64,000 nucleotides of DNA from Paenibacillus sp. HWE-109 (GTDB lineage Bacteria; Bacillota; Bacilli; Paenibacillales; NBRC-103111). The stretch lies in NCBI RefSeq assembly GCF_022163125.1, contig NZ_CP091881.1, forward strand, positions 3,410,001 to 3,474,000, in the 5' to 3' direction. Shown piece after piece: positions 1 through 8,336 of this stretch (the first letter of the stretch is position 1; each line of letters starts with the position of its first letter). The notes under the pieces were generated by a model that was given only the letters and a program-made list of their open reading frames with translations, did no database searches and was not told where the DNA came from. The position numbers and the translations under genes are program-made.

Positions 1-829
1 CTGCAAGAAACATCGCATAAGGCGGCTGTCCATGCATAATGCCTGCTACAACAACGAGAATCGTTAGCGCGATCGCTACGATGATCAGAATTTTCCCCAG
101 CTGCTCCAAACGGTGCTGCAGCGGTGTTTCCATCGATTCCGTATTTTGAATCAAATCAGCAATTTTGCCCATTTCCGTGCTCATCCCGATTCGAACAACG
201 ACTGCTTTCGCCGTTCCTCGCGAGACCATGGTACCCATGAAACCCAGATTACGTTGATCCCCCAAAGGAACCTCCTCATGAGGAATGGCTGAAGTTACTT
301 TACCGACAGCGACTGATTCCCCGGTAAGCGCCGACTCTTCGATGTACACACCGTTCGATTCCAAGAAGCGAACATCCGCCGGCACACGGTCGCCGCTTTC
401 TAGTAGAATGATGTCGCCCGGCACCAGATCACGAGCAGGTATTTGATGAACCGCCCCTTCCCTCCATACATTGGCATTCGGGGCTGAGAGTTCTTTGAGT
501 GCACGTAGAGAGCGTTCTGCACGAAATTCTTGGGTAAATCCCAGAACAGCATTCATAACAATGATGACAACAATAGTAATTGCATCTAGATATTCGCCTA
601 GCAAACCTGAAATCAGGGTTGCCCCCAATAGGACCAGCACCATGAAATCTTTGAATTGATTTAAAAGCAGCGTAATCGGAGAAATGCGATGTCCTTCCGA
701 TAGTTCATTACGACCTACCTCCGCCTGCCGCTTCCAAGCTTCTTCCCAGGGCAATCCTTGCTGCGCATTCACCTGCTGCGACTGCAGGACTTCCTCCGAC
801 GTCAACTGGTACCACTTATTCTGACTCAT
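1..829 (-). CDS. P-type cation (Ca2+-type) ATPase, N-terminal part, truncated by window edge
   Basis: The gene starts at the ATG at 829-827, behind a purine-rich ribosome-binding site (GGGAGGGAGAAGGG), and runs off the left edge, so only about 276 residues are visible. It opens with a cation-ATPase N-terminal domain, then two membrane segments, the stretch ARDLVPGDII typical of the actuator domain, and the TGES motif in ESALTGESVAV that drives dephosphorylation. The phosphorylated DKTGT loop lies outside the window. Order and sequence match SERCA/PMR1-type Ca2+ pumps of Bacillota, which export Ca2+ at the cytoplasmic membrane; the ion is inferred from family resemblance. It is divergent from rqcH across about 227 bp. 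Confidence 0.85.
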   Translation of the reverse strand, partial: MSQNKWYQLTSEEVLQSQQVNAQQGLPWEEAWKRQAEVGRNELSEGHRISPITLLLNQFKDFMVLVLLGATLISGLLGEYLDAITIVVIIVMNAVLGFTQEFRAERSLRALKELSAPNANVWREGAVHQIPARDLVPGDIILLESGDRVPADVRFLESNGVYIEESALTGESVAVGKVTSAIPHEEVPLGDQRNLGFMGTMVSRGTAKAVVVRIGMSTEMGKIADLIQNTESMETPLQHRLEQLGKILIIVAIALTILVVVAGIMHGQPPYAMFLA

Positions 830-1056
830 CCGCCCTTCTCCCTCCCACTTCCCACTTGTTCAAGCCAATCACTCATACGTAAATGTATTCAGACAAGCCG
901 GAAAATATCCCTGAAATCATCTTTCCCGCTGGCCAGCACTTAATTTTTTGTGAAAAGTATGGCATCATAGAGGTTAGCAAAAGTTTTCAACCACGGAGCT
1001 AATGGGGATGTCATCGCATATCGCCATTAGCTCCCTAGAATGGAGTTGTAAGTATC

Positions 1057-2823
1057 ATGGCTTTAGACGGACTAGTCCTTCATGCAATCGTTCACGAACT
1101 GCAGGCGTGCGTAGGAGGCCGCATTAATAAAATTCATCAACCCAGCGAGAATGATATCCTCATGCACATTCGCGCCCAAGGGCAGAATCTCAAGCTGCTG
1201 CTATCAGCCAACCCCACCTACCCAAGGGTACAGCTTACGGAACAATCACAGATCAATCCTATGGATGCTCCCATGTTCTGTATGCTCCTTCGCAAACACT
1301 GTGAGAACGGTATAATTGAAACGGTGGAACAAATTGGCATGGAGCGGGTTATTCGCTTCCAAATCCGCCATCGCGATGAATTAGGCGATATGAGCGTCAA
1401 ACATATCCTTGTGGAAATCATGGGACGACACAGCAATATTATTCTTTTGGATCCAGCAACCGGAGCGATCCTGGACGGTATTCACCATGTAACCCCGGCA
1501 ATCAGTTCTTATCGGATTGTCATGCCCGGAAGCACCTATGTCACACCCCCGGCGCAGGATAAACAAAATCCGCTCGACACCGATGCTGCCGCGTTCCGCG
1601 AAGCGATGGAGCAGGAACTGGCCGAGGATGCTGCGCCAGATCAAAAGAAGCCTGAACAGCGGCTTGTCGCAGCCTTCAGCGGGTTGAGCCCTTTAATTGC
1701 CAAGGAGATCGTCTTCCGCAGCAAACAAAGCGCGGGCAATCAGGAAGAAACAGATACGGCCTCCCTATGGCAGGCGTTCGAAAAAATCATGACGGCTGTA
1801 CGCAATCATCACTATGAGCCTGTGATCGTAGAGCAAGAAAACTCAGGCAAATTATTTTTTGCGATGACGCCGCTTACCCATATTGCAGGTCTTTCTACAA
1901 CCTATCCAACGCCTAGTGCGTGTTTAGAGCATTTTTATGGCGATAAAGCGGAGCGGGATACCGTCAAACAGCGTGTCGCGGATCTGCTGCGTTTTTTACA
2001 CAATGAATCCAATAAAAATGTAAAGAAACTGGAAAAACTTCAGGAAACCGTGGAAGATTCCAAAGATGCCGATAAATATCGGATTCTTGGTGAATTGCTT
2101 ACTGCATCGCTGCACATGATCAAACGAGGAGATAAAGAGGTTGAAACGGTCAACTATTACGATGAAGATCAAGCCTTGATCAAAATAACGCTGGACCCGC
2201 TCCTCCAGCCATCCGAGAACGCTCAACGTTATTTTAAAAAATATACCAAAATGAAAAACAGCACAGCGATTGTCGAGGAACAAATTGAACATACCCACCA
2301 GGAGATCGCCTACCTCGGCTCTCTGTTGCAGCAGCTAAGCGTTGCCTCCCTAAGCGATATCGAAGAAATCCGCGATGAACTTATGGAGCAAGGTTACGTA
2401 AGAGACCGCAACAAAAAGCAGCGTAAAAAGAAGAAAAAAGATAAACCTGCATTGGCCAGCTATTTATCCAGTGAGGGCATTCCGATATATGTAGGTAAAA
2501 ATAATACCCAGAATGAGTATTTAACGAATCGATTGGCTTCTTCCATGGATACCTGGCTGCATACCAAAGATATTCCCGGCTCTCACGTTGTCATACGAGG
2601 TGACAGTTTCTCCGAAGCCACACTGACAGAAGCCGCGCAATTGGCCGCATATTTCAGTCAAGCCAAACATTCCAGCCAAGTCCCAGTTGACTATACGGTC
2701 ATCAAACATGTTCATAAACCAAACGGTTCCAAGCCCGGATTCGTCATCTACGTCAATCAAAAAACGCTGTTCGTGACACCCGATGAAAATCAGATTAAAC
2801 AAATGAAAGTCACCATCAAATAA
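1057..2823 (+). CDS. rqcH: RqcH/FbpA, NFACT-family ribosome quality-control factor
   Basis: This 588-residue protein has the NFACT order: NFACT-N domain (about 1-180, with HIRAQGQNLKLLLSANP and EIMGRHSNIIL), a helix-hairpin-helix region (about 220-250, FSGLSPLIAKEI), a coiled coil (about 300-440), a lysine-rich stretch near 455, and NFACT-R (about 465-580, PIYVGKNNTQNEYLT and HVVIRG). Family members bind 60S/50S-peptidyl-tRNA complexes and recruit alanyl-tRNA to add C-terminal alanine tails to stalled nascent chains; older annotations call them fibronectin-binding proteins. The conserved Asp-Arg pair (D97-R98 in B. subtilis, recalled) appears here as E96-R97. Length is close to the B. subtilis protein. 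No obvious operon partner; IS-rich repeats follow. Confidence 0.9.
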   Translation: MALDGLVLHAIVHELQACVGGRINKIHQPSENDILMHIRAQGQNLKLLLSANPTYPRVQLTEQSQINPMDAPMFCMLLRKHCENGIIETVEQIGMERVIRFQIRHRDELGDMSVKHILVEIMGRHSNIILLDPATGAILDGIHHVTPAISSYRIVMPGSTYVTPPAQDKQNPLDTDAAAFREAMEQELAEDAAPDQKKPEQRLVAAFSGLSPLIAKEIVFRSKQSAGNQEETDTASLWQAFEKIMTAVRNHHYEPVIVEQENSGKLFFAMTPLTHIAGLSTTYPTPSACLEHFYGDKAERDTVKQRVADLLRFLHNESNKNVKKLEKLQETVEDSKDADKYRILGELLTASLHMIKRGDKEVETVNYYDEDQALIKITLDPLLQPSENAQRYFKKYTKMKNSTAIVEEQIEHTHQEIAYLGSLLQQLSVASLSDIEEIRDELMEQGYVRDRNKKQRKKKKKDKPALASYLSSEGIPIYVGKNNTQNEYLTNRLASSMDTWLHTKDIPGSHVVIRGDSFSEATLTEAAQLAAYFSQAKHSSQVPVDYTVIKHVHKPNGSKPGFVIYVNQKTLFVTPDENQIKQMKVTIK

Positions 2824-2838
2824 CGAACACATGAGAGC

Positions 2839-2977
2839 TGCCACACATAAGAGTCTCCAAAGGCTCTTATTCCACACCAAAACTCCCTTTTATCGTAAAT
2901 AGCAGCTCACAAAGGCTCTTATTCCTTTGAGTAGCTGCTTTTTCTCACCTATCTGCCACACATAAGAGTCTCCAAAG
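2839..2977. repeat. ATAAGAG hairpin repeats, left block
   Basis: A unit of roughly 115 bp starting GCCACACATAAGAGTCTCC is present once, and a second unit begins near 2951 and is interrupted by the IS66 element. Each unit contains ATAAGAG...CTCTTAT inverted repeats able to form hairpins. The second unit resumes after the IS at 5804. Related sequence occurs at 47130-47359, so this is an interspersed, non-coding repeat family. Confidence 0.75.
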
Positions 2978-3059
2978 GTTACTACTTAGGTCCCCTTATT
3001 CAAACCCCTAAAAATTGGTTAAGAATACTTAACGAATTTAATGGAGAAGAGGGATCAGG

Positions 3060-4505
3060 ATGAAAATGAGCCTCGAAGAAATCAAACAAATTAGCCACAG
3101 TAGTCCAGATCAAATCGAGAAGGTCATTACGAAACTGCTAGAACGGATCACTGAACTGGAAAACAGAGTAGCCGAGTTGGAGCGCCAGCTAGGGCTTAAC
3201 AGCAAGAATAGTAGCAAGCCGCCTTCAAGTGACGGGTTTCGTAAGCCCGCAAACTCCCGCATCGCTGGTGGCAAAAAGGGAGCACCCCTAGGTCATGAAG
3301 GACACACACTTAGTATGGTGGATGATCCGGATGCCATCCTCGACTTTTGCCTAACTACCTGCCCTGCGTGTCATGCTCCAATGGACCAGGAGAACTGTAT
3401 AGGCTACGACCGGCGTCAGCAGATCGATCTGCCTGAACCACGCATCCAGACAACCGAGTTTCGCGCTCATACGAGCTGCTGCCCGCAGTGTAGCGGGGTT
3501 CATCAGGCTGCTTTTCCGTCGCATGTCAGCGCCTCTGTCCAATATGGAGCTGGTGTTACGGGCTGGATCGTGTATGTGAGTGCGTACCATATGATTCCAC
3601 TGAAAAGGGTGAGCGAGATGTTTGCGGACCTGACCGGGCATTCGCTGAGCGAGGCTACGGTCATCGCCCATTTGAAGAAATCGCACAAGCAGCTAGGTCC
3701 CTATGAGGAACAAATTCGCCAAAACCTGCTGAATGCCGATGTTTTGCACGCTGATGAAACCGGCATTCACGTCGATGGCAAACAGCGATGGCTGCACACC
3801 CTCTCTAATGTGGACTGGACGTTCCAGGCGGTTCACGAAAACCGGGGCACCCTCGCTTTTGATGCCATCGGTCTGCTGCCGGCTTACTCGGGCATTCTAG
3901 TGCATGACTGCAACGGGCCGTATTTTAAAGAAAAATACACGTTCCAGCATGCCTTATGCAATGCGCACTTACTGCGGGAATGCCAAGGAATCGCCGATTA
4001 TGATCATCACCAGTGGGCCGTGCAGATGAAACGCTTGCTACAAGTAGCCTGGCGTCTCACGCTAGCCGCCCGTAAAGTCTTGTGCTGCTTAGCTCCGAGT
4101 ACGGTTAAATGGCTAGAGAATTGGTACGATGACATCCTGCAGCAGGGCGAGCTGGAATGGAATCAAGGGCGTACCAAAGCCAAAACCGGACCGCAAGGCA
4201 GGCAAAGCAAAAGTAAATCGGCCAATCTGGGTGAACGTTTCCGTCGTCACAAGGAACCGATTCTCCGGTTTATTCAAGATGTCCGTGTTCCTTTTGACAA
4301 CAATGTCGCCGAACGAGACTTGCGGATGGCCAAGGTCAAAGCCAAAGTCTCCGGCTTATTCCGTACCTGGGACGGGGCTCATCAGTTCGCCCGCGCGCGC
4401 GGCTTCATTTCAACCCTTCGTAAACAAAATTTACCTGTACTCTCGACGCTTATTGTTACTTTTCGTGGGGAGTTTCGTTTTCCGCGTTTGGAAGAAGGTA
4501 AGTAG
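3060..4505 (+). CDS. IS66-family transposase (TnpC), copy 1
   Basis: 481 residues. It has an N-terminal leucine-zipper-like coiled coil (about 20-45), the conserved stretch NSKNSSKPPSSDG, a cysteine pair region (CPACHAP, CCPQCSG) typical of the IS66 zinc-finger domain, then the DDE core: D in LHADETGIHVDG, D in VHDCNGPYF, and E in FDNNVAERDLRMAK. The ribosome-binding site GAAGAGGG lies just upstream of the ATG. The stop codon TAG (4503-4505) is the very triplet duplicated by the neighbouring IS3 insertion, so the reading frame is intact although the right terminal repeat is broken. The protein is identical to the copy at 47442-48887, implying recent transposition. Confidence 0.95.
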   Translation: MKMSLEEIKQISHSSPDQIEKVITKLLERITELENRVAELERQLGLNSKNSSKPPSSDGFRKPANSRIAGGKKGAPLGHEGHTLSMVDDPDAILDFCLTTCPACHAPMDQENCIGYDRRQQIDLPEPRIQTTEFRAHTSCCPQCSGVHQAAFPSHVSASVQYGAGVTGWIVYVSAYHMIPLKRVSEMFADLTGHSLSEATVIAHLKKSHKQLGPYEEQIRQNLLNADVLHADETGIHVDGKQRWLHTLSNVDWTFQAVHENRGTLAFDAIGLLPAYSGILVHDCNGPYFKEKYTFQHALCNAHLLRECQGIADYDHHQWAVQMKRLLQVAWRLTLAARKVLCCLAPSTVKWLENWYDDILQQGELEWNQGRTKAKTGPQGRQSKSKSANLGERFRRHKEPILRFIQDVRVPFDNNVAERDLRMAKVKAKVSGLFRTWDGAHQFARARGFISTLRKQNLPVLSTLIVTFRGEFRFPRLEEGK

Positions 4506-4541
4506 TGTATCTAAGTCAATAGAGTGGACACAAAAAAAGAG

Positions 4542-5426
4542 CTAAGAAGTTAGTTTTATTTGCTTGTAGTATTGGGATTCAAACTTGTCTGGAGACAAAT
4601 AGCCAAGCTTGCTGTGCGTACGTTTCCTGTTGTAGAAAAACTCAATGTACCAGTAGATTCGTTGGTGTGCTTCTTGGCGGCTTTGAAATTTATATCTGTA
4701 CACCAATTCCCGCTTGAGAATGCTGTGAAAAGCCTCTATACAAGCGTTATCGTAGCAATTGCCTTTACGGCTCATACTACGAATCATATGGTATTCTTTC
4801 AGTTGTTTACGGTACTCATTAGATGCATACTGCGATCCCCGGTCTGAATGATGGATAAGGCCTTTAGGCGGCCTTTTGGCTTCGTATGCTTGATTTAAGG
4901 CGTCTAGCGTCAGTTCCACGGTCATGCGATTGCCCAGCTGCCAGCCAACGATTTTGCGGGTAAACAAGTCAAGAACGCTTGCTAAATAAAGGTTTCCTTG
5001 ACGTGTATGGATGTACGTGATGTCGGTAACCCATACTTGATTCGGTCTTGTACACACATCAAAATGCTGATTTAACCAATTTGGCGCAATCGGGTGGCTG
5101 TGATTGGAATCCGTTGTTTGTACCTTGAATTTCCCTATAGCTTGTGAGCGTAAGCCCTTCTTTTTCATGATGCGTCCAACCGTTTTGACAGCGACTTTGA
5201 AACCTTTTTTTCTCAGTTCCTTTGTGATTTTCGGACTCCCGTAATTCCGATCCGATTCCAAGTACTCCTTTTCCACCTCTTTAGCCAACGCTTCGCGGTG
5301 CTTTTTCCGCTCACTTGGGGGTGTGGTTCGCCATTTATAATAGCCGCTCTTGGATACACCTAGTACGCTGCACATCTTCTCAACTCGAAATGTTGAACGG
5401 TGGTCATCAATGAACTTGAATCTCAC
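4542..5426 (-). CDS. IS3-family transposase OrfB (DDE integrase core)
   Basis: 294 residues with an N-terminal HTH_21-like region (VLGVSKSGYYKW, NYGSPKITKELRKKG) and an rve integrase core: D in WVTDITYI, D in HHSDRGSQY, and E in CIEAFHSILKRE. The GTG start at 5426 overlaps the orfA stop (GTGA). In vivo it is probably made mainly as an OrfAB fusion through -1 frameshifting at the A AAA AAG site. All catalytic residues are present, so the element may be active. Confidence 0.93.
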   Translation of the reverse strand: MRFKFIDDHRSTFRVEKMCSVLGVSKSGYYKWRTTPPSERKKHREALAKEVEKEYLESDRNYGSPKITKELRKKGFKVAVKTVGRIMKKKGLRSQAIGKFKVQTTDSNHSHPIAPNWLNQHFDVCTRPNQVWVTDITYIHTRQGNLYLASVLDLFTRKIVGWQLGNRMTVELTLDALNQAYEAKRPPKGLIHHSDRGSQYASNEYRKQLKEYHMIRSMSRKGNCYDNACIEAFHSILKRELVYRYKFQSRQEAHQRIYWYIEFFYNRKRTHSKLGYLSPDKFESQYYKQIKLTS

Positions 5427-5728
5427 TTCGGGTCTTTGCTGAAGATGTGCAGCGCCTTTTTTAAGATAGCTAGTTCTTCCTCTAGGTCTTTGTTGCGTTG
5501 TTCCAAGTCTTTCATGATCCGGTCATGGCTACGTAGATTGCCACTTCCTACGAAGGGCTCATCTGGAAATTGGCGATATTTACTGACCCAACTGCTCAAT
5601 GTTTTCGCTGGAATGTTCAGTTCGTTTGCAATATCCGGAATCGATTTACTATGTTGTTGAATGTACTTAACCGTTTCTTCTTTGAACTTTTGATTGTACC
5701 GTTGGCGGAATTCATTCATCTCGGACAC
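5423..5728 (-). CDS. IS3-family transposase OrfA (helix-turn-helix subunit)
   Basis: 101 residues. It contains an HTH_Tnp_1 domain (about 10-60, TVKYIQQHSKSIPDIANELN followed by a second helix with SSWVSKY) and a C-terminal leucine-zipper-like coiled coil (DLEQRNKDLEEELAILKKAL) typical of IS150-group OrfA. It binds the terminal repeats. The slippery heptamer sits within the ILKKAL codons, 33 nt before the stop. Confidence 0.92.
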   Translation of the reverse strand: MSEMNEFRQRYNQKFKEETVKYIQQHSKSIPDIANELNIPAKTLSSWVSKYRQFPDEPFVGSGNLRSHDRIMKDLEQRNKDLEEELAILKKALHIFSKDPK

Positions 5729-5803
5729 CTCGTCATTTAGATATGTCTATTATCTAATTTCCCAATTCGTTGTGTCCACTGTTAAGTCTAAATGCATAGT
5801 AAC

Positions 5804-6002
5804 CTCCAAAGGCTCTTATTCCACACCAAAACTCCCTTTTATCGTAAATAGCAGCTCACAAAGGCTCTTATTCCTTTGAGTAGCTGCTTTTTCTCACCTA
5901 TCTGCCACACATAAGAGTCTCCAAAGGCTCATATCCCACACCAAAACTCCCTTTTATCGCAAATAGAAGCTCACAAAGACTCTTATTCCTCTTGAGCTAA
6001 CA
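5804..6002. repeat. ATAAGAG hairpin repeats, right block
   Basis: This continues the unit cut by the IS66 insertion: CTCCAAAGGCTCTTATTCC resumes at 5804, followed by another partial unit from about 5905. Before insertion the hairpin read ATAAGAGT-CTCCAAAG-GCTCTTAT, so the IS entered the loop. No coding potential is seen. Confidence 0.75.
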
Positions 6003-6035
6003 GCACGCAGCTGCAAGCAAGCATACCGACATCCT

Positions 6036-6071
6036 AAAAAAAAGACCTAGCCCGCGGCCGCGGCTAGGCTC
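6036..6071 (-). terminator. Rho-independent terminator of the ugd operon
   Basis: On the minus strand GAGCCTAGCC and GGCTAGGTC form a GC-rich stem around a GCGGCCGCG loop, followed by eight T, 20 nt or so downstream of the ugd stop. Confidence 0.85.
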
Positions 6072-6093
6072 TCTGTATTTATGCCCAATACGT

Positions 6094-7425
6094 TTAAACA
6101 ACCAGCTCCGCCAACACAGCCGTCTCGCGGCCGACGGACACATAGGTAAAGCCAAGTTGACTCATCTCCAGTGGTTCGAACATGTTGCGTCCATCCACAA
6201 TGAGCGGCACCTTCACCAAGCTGCGAACGAGTCGCCAATTCAAGCTGCGAATGGCCTCCCATTCCGTCGTTATCACGATCGCATCTGCCTCGTCAAGCGC
6301 CTCATAAGGATCGGTGAAGACGGGCAAATCCGGCATCCTCTCCGTGATTAGTTCCGCTGCCGCAGGGTCATAGGCCTGAATGAGAGCACCCTGCTGCTGC
6401 AAGGCGGCGATAATATCGAGCGCCGGCGCATCCCGCAAATCGTCTGTATTCGGCTTAAAGGCAAGGCCCAGAACGGCAATGCGTTTGCCGCTTAAACAAC
6501 CGACTTCCCGCTCGATTTTGGTTACAAAACGTTCCCGCTGCAAGCGATTCACATCAATAACAGCGCGCAGGATTTGGAAGTCATAATCCACATTCTGCGC
6601 AAGCTTGAGCTGCGCCTTCGTGTCTTTGGGGAAGCAGGAACCTCCGTACCCAACACCCGCCTGCAAGAAATGCGGACCGATTCGGCGGTCTAATCCCATG
6701 CCTTTGGCAACAAGACTAATGTTGGCGCCCACTTTTTCACAGACATTGGCCATTTCATTAATGAATGAAATCTTCGTCGCCAGGAAGGCATTGGACGCAT
6801 ATTTAATAAGTTCAGCACTTTCGCGGTCAGTATGGAGTACTTCAGCACGCAAAGAAGCATGCAGTCGCGCAATGCGAATTCCCGCTTCTGGATCCTTGGC
6901 CCCTATCACTATACGATCCGGATGAAAGGTATCCCAAATCGCCGAACCTTCTCGCAGAAATTCAGGGTTGGAAACAACGGGCAAGTGAATGTGGGAGGCT
7001 GCCAGCAATCGGAGATGTTGTTCAGCCAGGCTGCCGGACCCCACAGGGACGGTGCTTTTCATGACAATGGTCTTGGAGGTTACAGCATTGGCGGCAATAC
7101 AGGTAAGCACGTTGTTCACTTGGGACATATCCACGTCGCCATTGTCCTGTGTGGGGGTTCCAACAGCAATGATAATAATATCAGAGCTGCGGACAGCCCT
7201 ACCGATATGCGAGGTAAACGATAGTCGATTGGCAGAAACATTGGATGCGACCAGTTCCTTGAGTCCAGGCTCATAGATCGGTATTTCACCTTGCTGCAAA
7301 CGAGCAACTTTCCATTCCGCTTGATCGGCGCAAATCACTTGATGTCCCATTTCCGCCAAACAAGCTCCTGATACCAAACCTACATAACCCGTTCCAATCA
7401 CCGTAATCCGCGCTGCCTCTCCCAT
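6094..7425 (-). CDS. ugd: UDP-glucose 6-dehydrogenase
   Basis: 443 residues. It shows an NAD-binding Rossmann motif (GTGYVGLVSGACLAEMGH, residues 11-28), the dimerisation helix region (ELIKYASNAFLATKISF), the catalytic cysteine in GVGYGGSCFPKD (about residue 263), and the C-terminal UDP-binding domain (AVLGLAFKPNTDD, DGRN). It oxidises UDP-glucose to UDP-glucuronate, a precursor of teichuronic acid or exopolysaccharide. It is the last gene of a minus-strand set behind galU (29 bp gap), so the pair makes UDP-glucose and then UDP-glucuronate. GDP-mannose dehydrogenases are similar, but the galU context favours UDP-glucose. Confidence 0.92.
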   Translation of the reverse strand: MGEAARITVIGTGYVGLVSGACLAEMGHQVICADQAEWKVARLQQGEIPIYEPGLKELVASNVSANRLSFTSHIGRAVRSSDIIIIAVGTPTQDNGDVDMSQVNNVLTCIAANAVTSKTIVMKSTVPVGSGSLAEQHLRLLAASHIHLPVVSNPEFLREGSAIWDTFHPDRIVIGAKDPEAGIRIARLHASLRAEVLHTDRESAELIKYASNAFLATKISFINEMANVCEKVGANISLVAKGMGLDRRIGPHFLQAGVGYGGSCFPKDTKAQLKLAQNVDYDFQILRAVIDVNRLQRERFVTKIEREVGCLSGKRIAVLGLAFKPNTDDLRDAPALDIIAALQQQGALIQAYDPAAAELITERMPDLPVFTDPYEALDEADAIVITTEWEAIRSLNWRLVRSLVKVPLIVDGRNMFEPLEMSQLGFTYVSVGRETAVLAELVV

Positions 7426-7454
7426 CTATGCAACCTCCCAAGTTTAATTCAAGT

Positions 7455-8336
7455 CTATTCGGAATCCCAACGTTTCATCAGGGATAATAAATAAGATTTC
7501 ACTTGGTCCTGTAAATCCGGACGCTGCAAGGCGAGCTCGATCGTGGCTTCGATGTATCCCATCTTGTCCCCGACATCGTAACGCTCCGCCTGCATGAGAT
7601 AAGCGGCCATCTGCTGTTCTCTGTTCAGCACGCGCAATGCGTCCGTCAATTGAATTTCGCCGCCGCGGCCAGGCTCTTGGCGCTCCAAGATGCCGAAAAT
7701 TTCTGGCATGATGATATAACGGCCAATGACAGCTAAGTTCGAAGGCGCCTGATCTCGTTCCGGCTTCTCCACCAGATCTGCGATCAACTGATAGTTTTCC
7801 CGGGCTGCCGCCGGTGAGACGATACCGTATTTACTCACATCAGCCCAAGGGACTTCCTGCACCGCAATGACGGACGATTCCGTTTGCTCATAAATATTCA
7901 TCATTTGTTTCAGGCCAGGGGGCGAGGATTGCAGAATATCATCCCCGAGGAGTACGGCAAACGGTTCGTCACCGATGAATTTGCGCGCGCAAAGGATCGC
8001 ATGACCGAGTCCAAGGGGCTGCTTTTGACGAATATAATGTACATCTGCCAGATTGGAGACGGACTGTACAATTTCCAGCAGCTTGGTATTGCCCTTTTCT
8101 GCAAGCATCATCTCGAGTTCAACGGATTTGTCAAAATGATCCTCAATCGCCCGCTTGTTGCGCCCTGTCACAATGATAATATCTTCAATGCCTGATTCAA
8201 TGGCTTCTTCCACGATATATTGAATCGCTGGTTTATCGACGATAGGCAGCATTTCTTTGGGCTGCGCTTTGGTCGCTGGCAAGAACCGTGTCCCTAAACC
8301 AGCTGCCGGAATGATGGCTTTGCGAATCTTTTTCAT
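7455..8336 (-). CDS. galU: UTP-glucose-1-phosphate uridylyltransferase
   Basis: 293 residues, the usual GalU/GtaB length. It begins with the nucleotidyltransferase signature (IIPAAGLGTRFLPATKA, QPKEMLPIVDKPAIQYIVEEA), followed by LGLGHAILCARKFIGDEPFAVLLGDD and the C-terminal GRGGEIQLTDAL. It makes UDP-glucose from UTP and glucose-1-phosphate. Its start overlaps the preceding PHP gene by 4 bp (ATGA), indicating translational coupling, and ugd follows directly. Confidence 0.95.
   Translation of the reverse strand: MKKIRKAIIPAAGLGTRFLPATKAQPKEMLPIVDKPAIQYIVEEAIESGIEDIIIVTGRNKRAIEDHFDKSVELEMMLAEKGNTKLLEIVQSVSNLADVHYIRQKQPLGLGHAILCARKFIGDEPFAVLLGDDILQSSPPGLKQMMNIYEQTESSVIAVQEVPWADVSKYGIVSPAAARENYQLIADLVEKPERDQAPSNLAVIGRYIIMPEIFGILERQEPGRGGEIQLTDALRVLNREQQMAAYLMQAERYDVGDKMGYIEATIELALQRPDLQDQVKSYLLSLMKRWDSE

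Larger units (their letters stand above)
4506..5796 (-). mobile_element. IS3-family (IS150 group) insertion sequence nested in IS66 copy 1
   Basis: The ends read TGTATCTAAGTCAATAG... and, on the other strand, TGCATTTAGACTTAACAG..., and both continue into AGTGGACACA; the element therefore starts TG and ends CA as IS3-family elements do. It is 1291 bp and is flanked by a 3-bp duplication TAG (4503-4505 and 5797-5799). It carries two overlapping genes, orfA and orfB, with a slippery A AAA AAG heptamer (minus strand, 5462-5456) near the end of orfA that would allow -1 frameshifting to make the fused transposase. Confidence 0.92.
2978..5803 (+). mobile_element. IS66-family element (ISBst12 type), copy 1, interrupted by an IS3-family element
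   Basis: The left end is GTTACTACTTAGG at 2978. The right end GTAAGTAGTAAC is split by the IS3-family insertion, with the last bases at 5797-5803. The 8-bp target duplication CTCCAAAG is at 2970-2977 and 5804-5811. Removing the 1291-bp IS3 element and its 3-bp TAG duplication leaves 1532 bp, exactly the length of copy 2 at 47360-48891. It has one transposase gene and no tnpA/tnpB accessory genes, which is the ISBst12 subgroup pattern. Confidence 0.93.

Noticed and set aside
2824..6010. CRISPR array from repeated ATAAGAG units
   Set aside because: Units are long, imperfect, palindromic and lack regular spacers; no cas genes are present.
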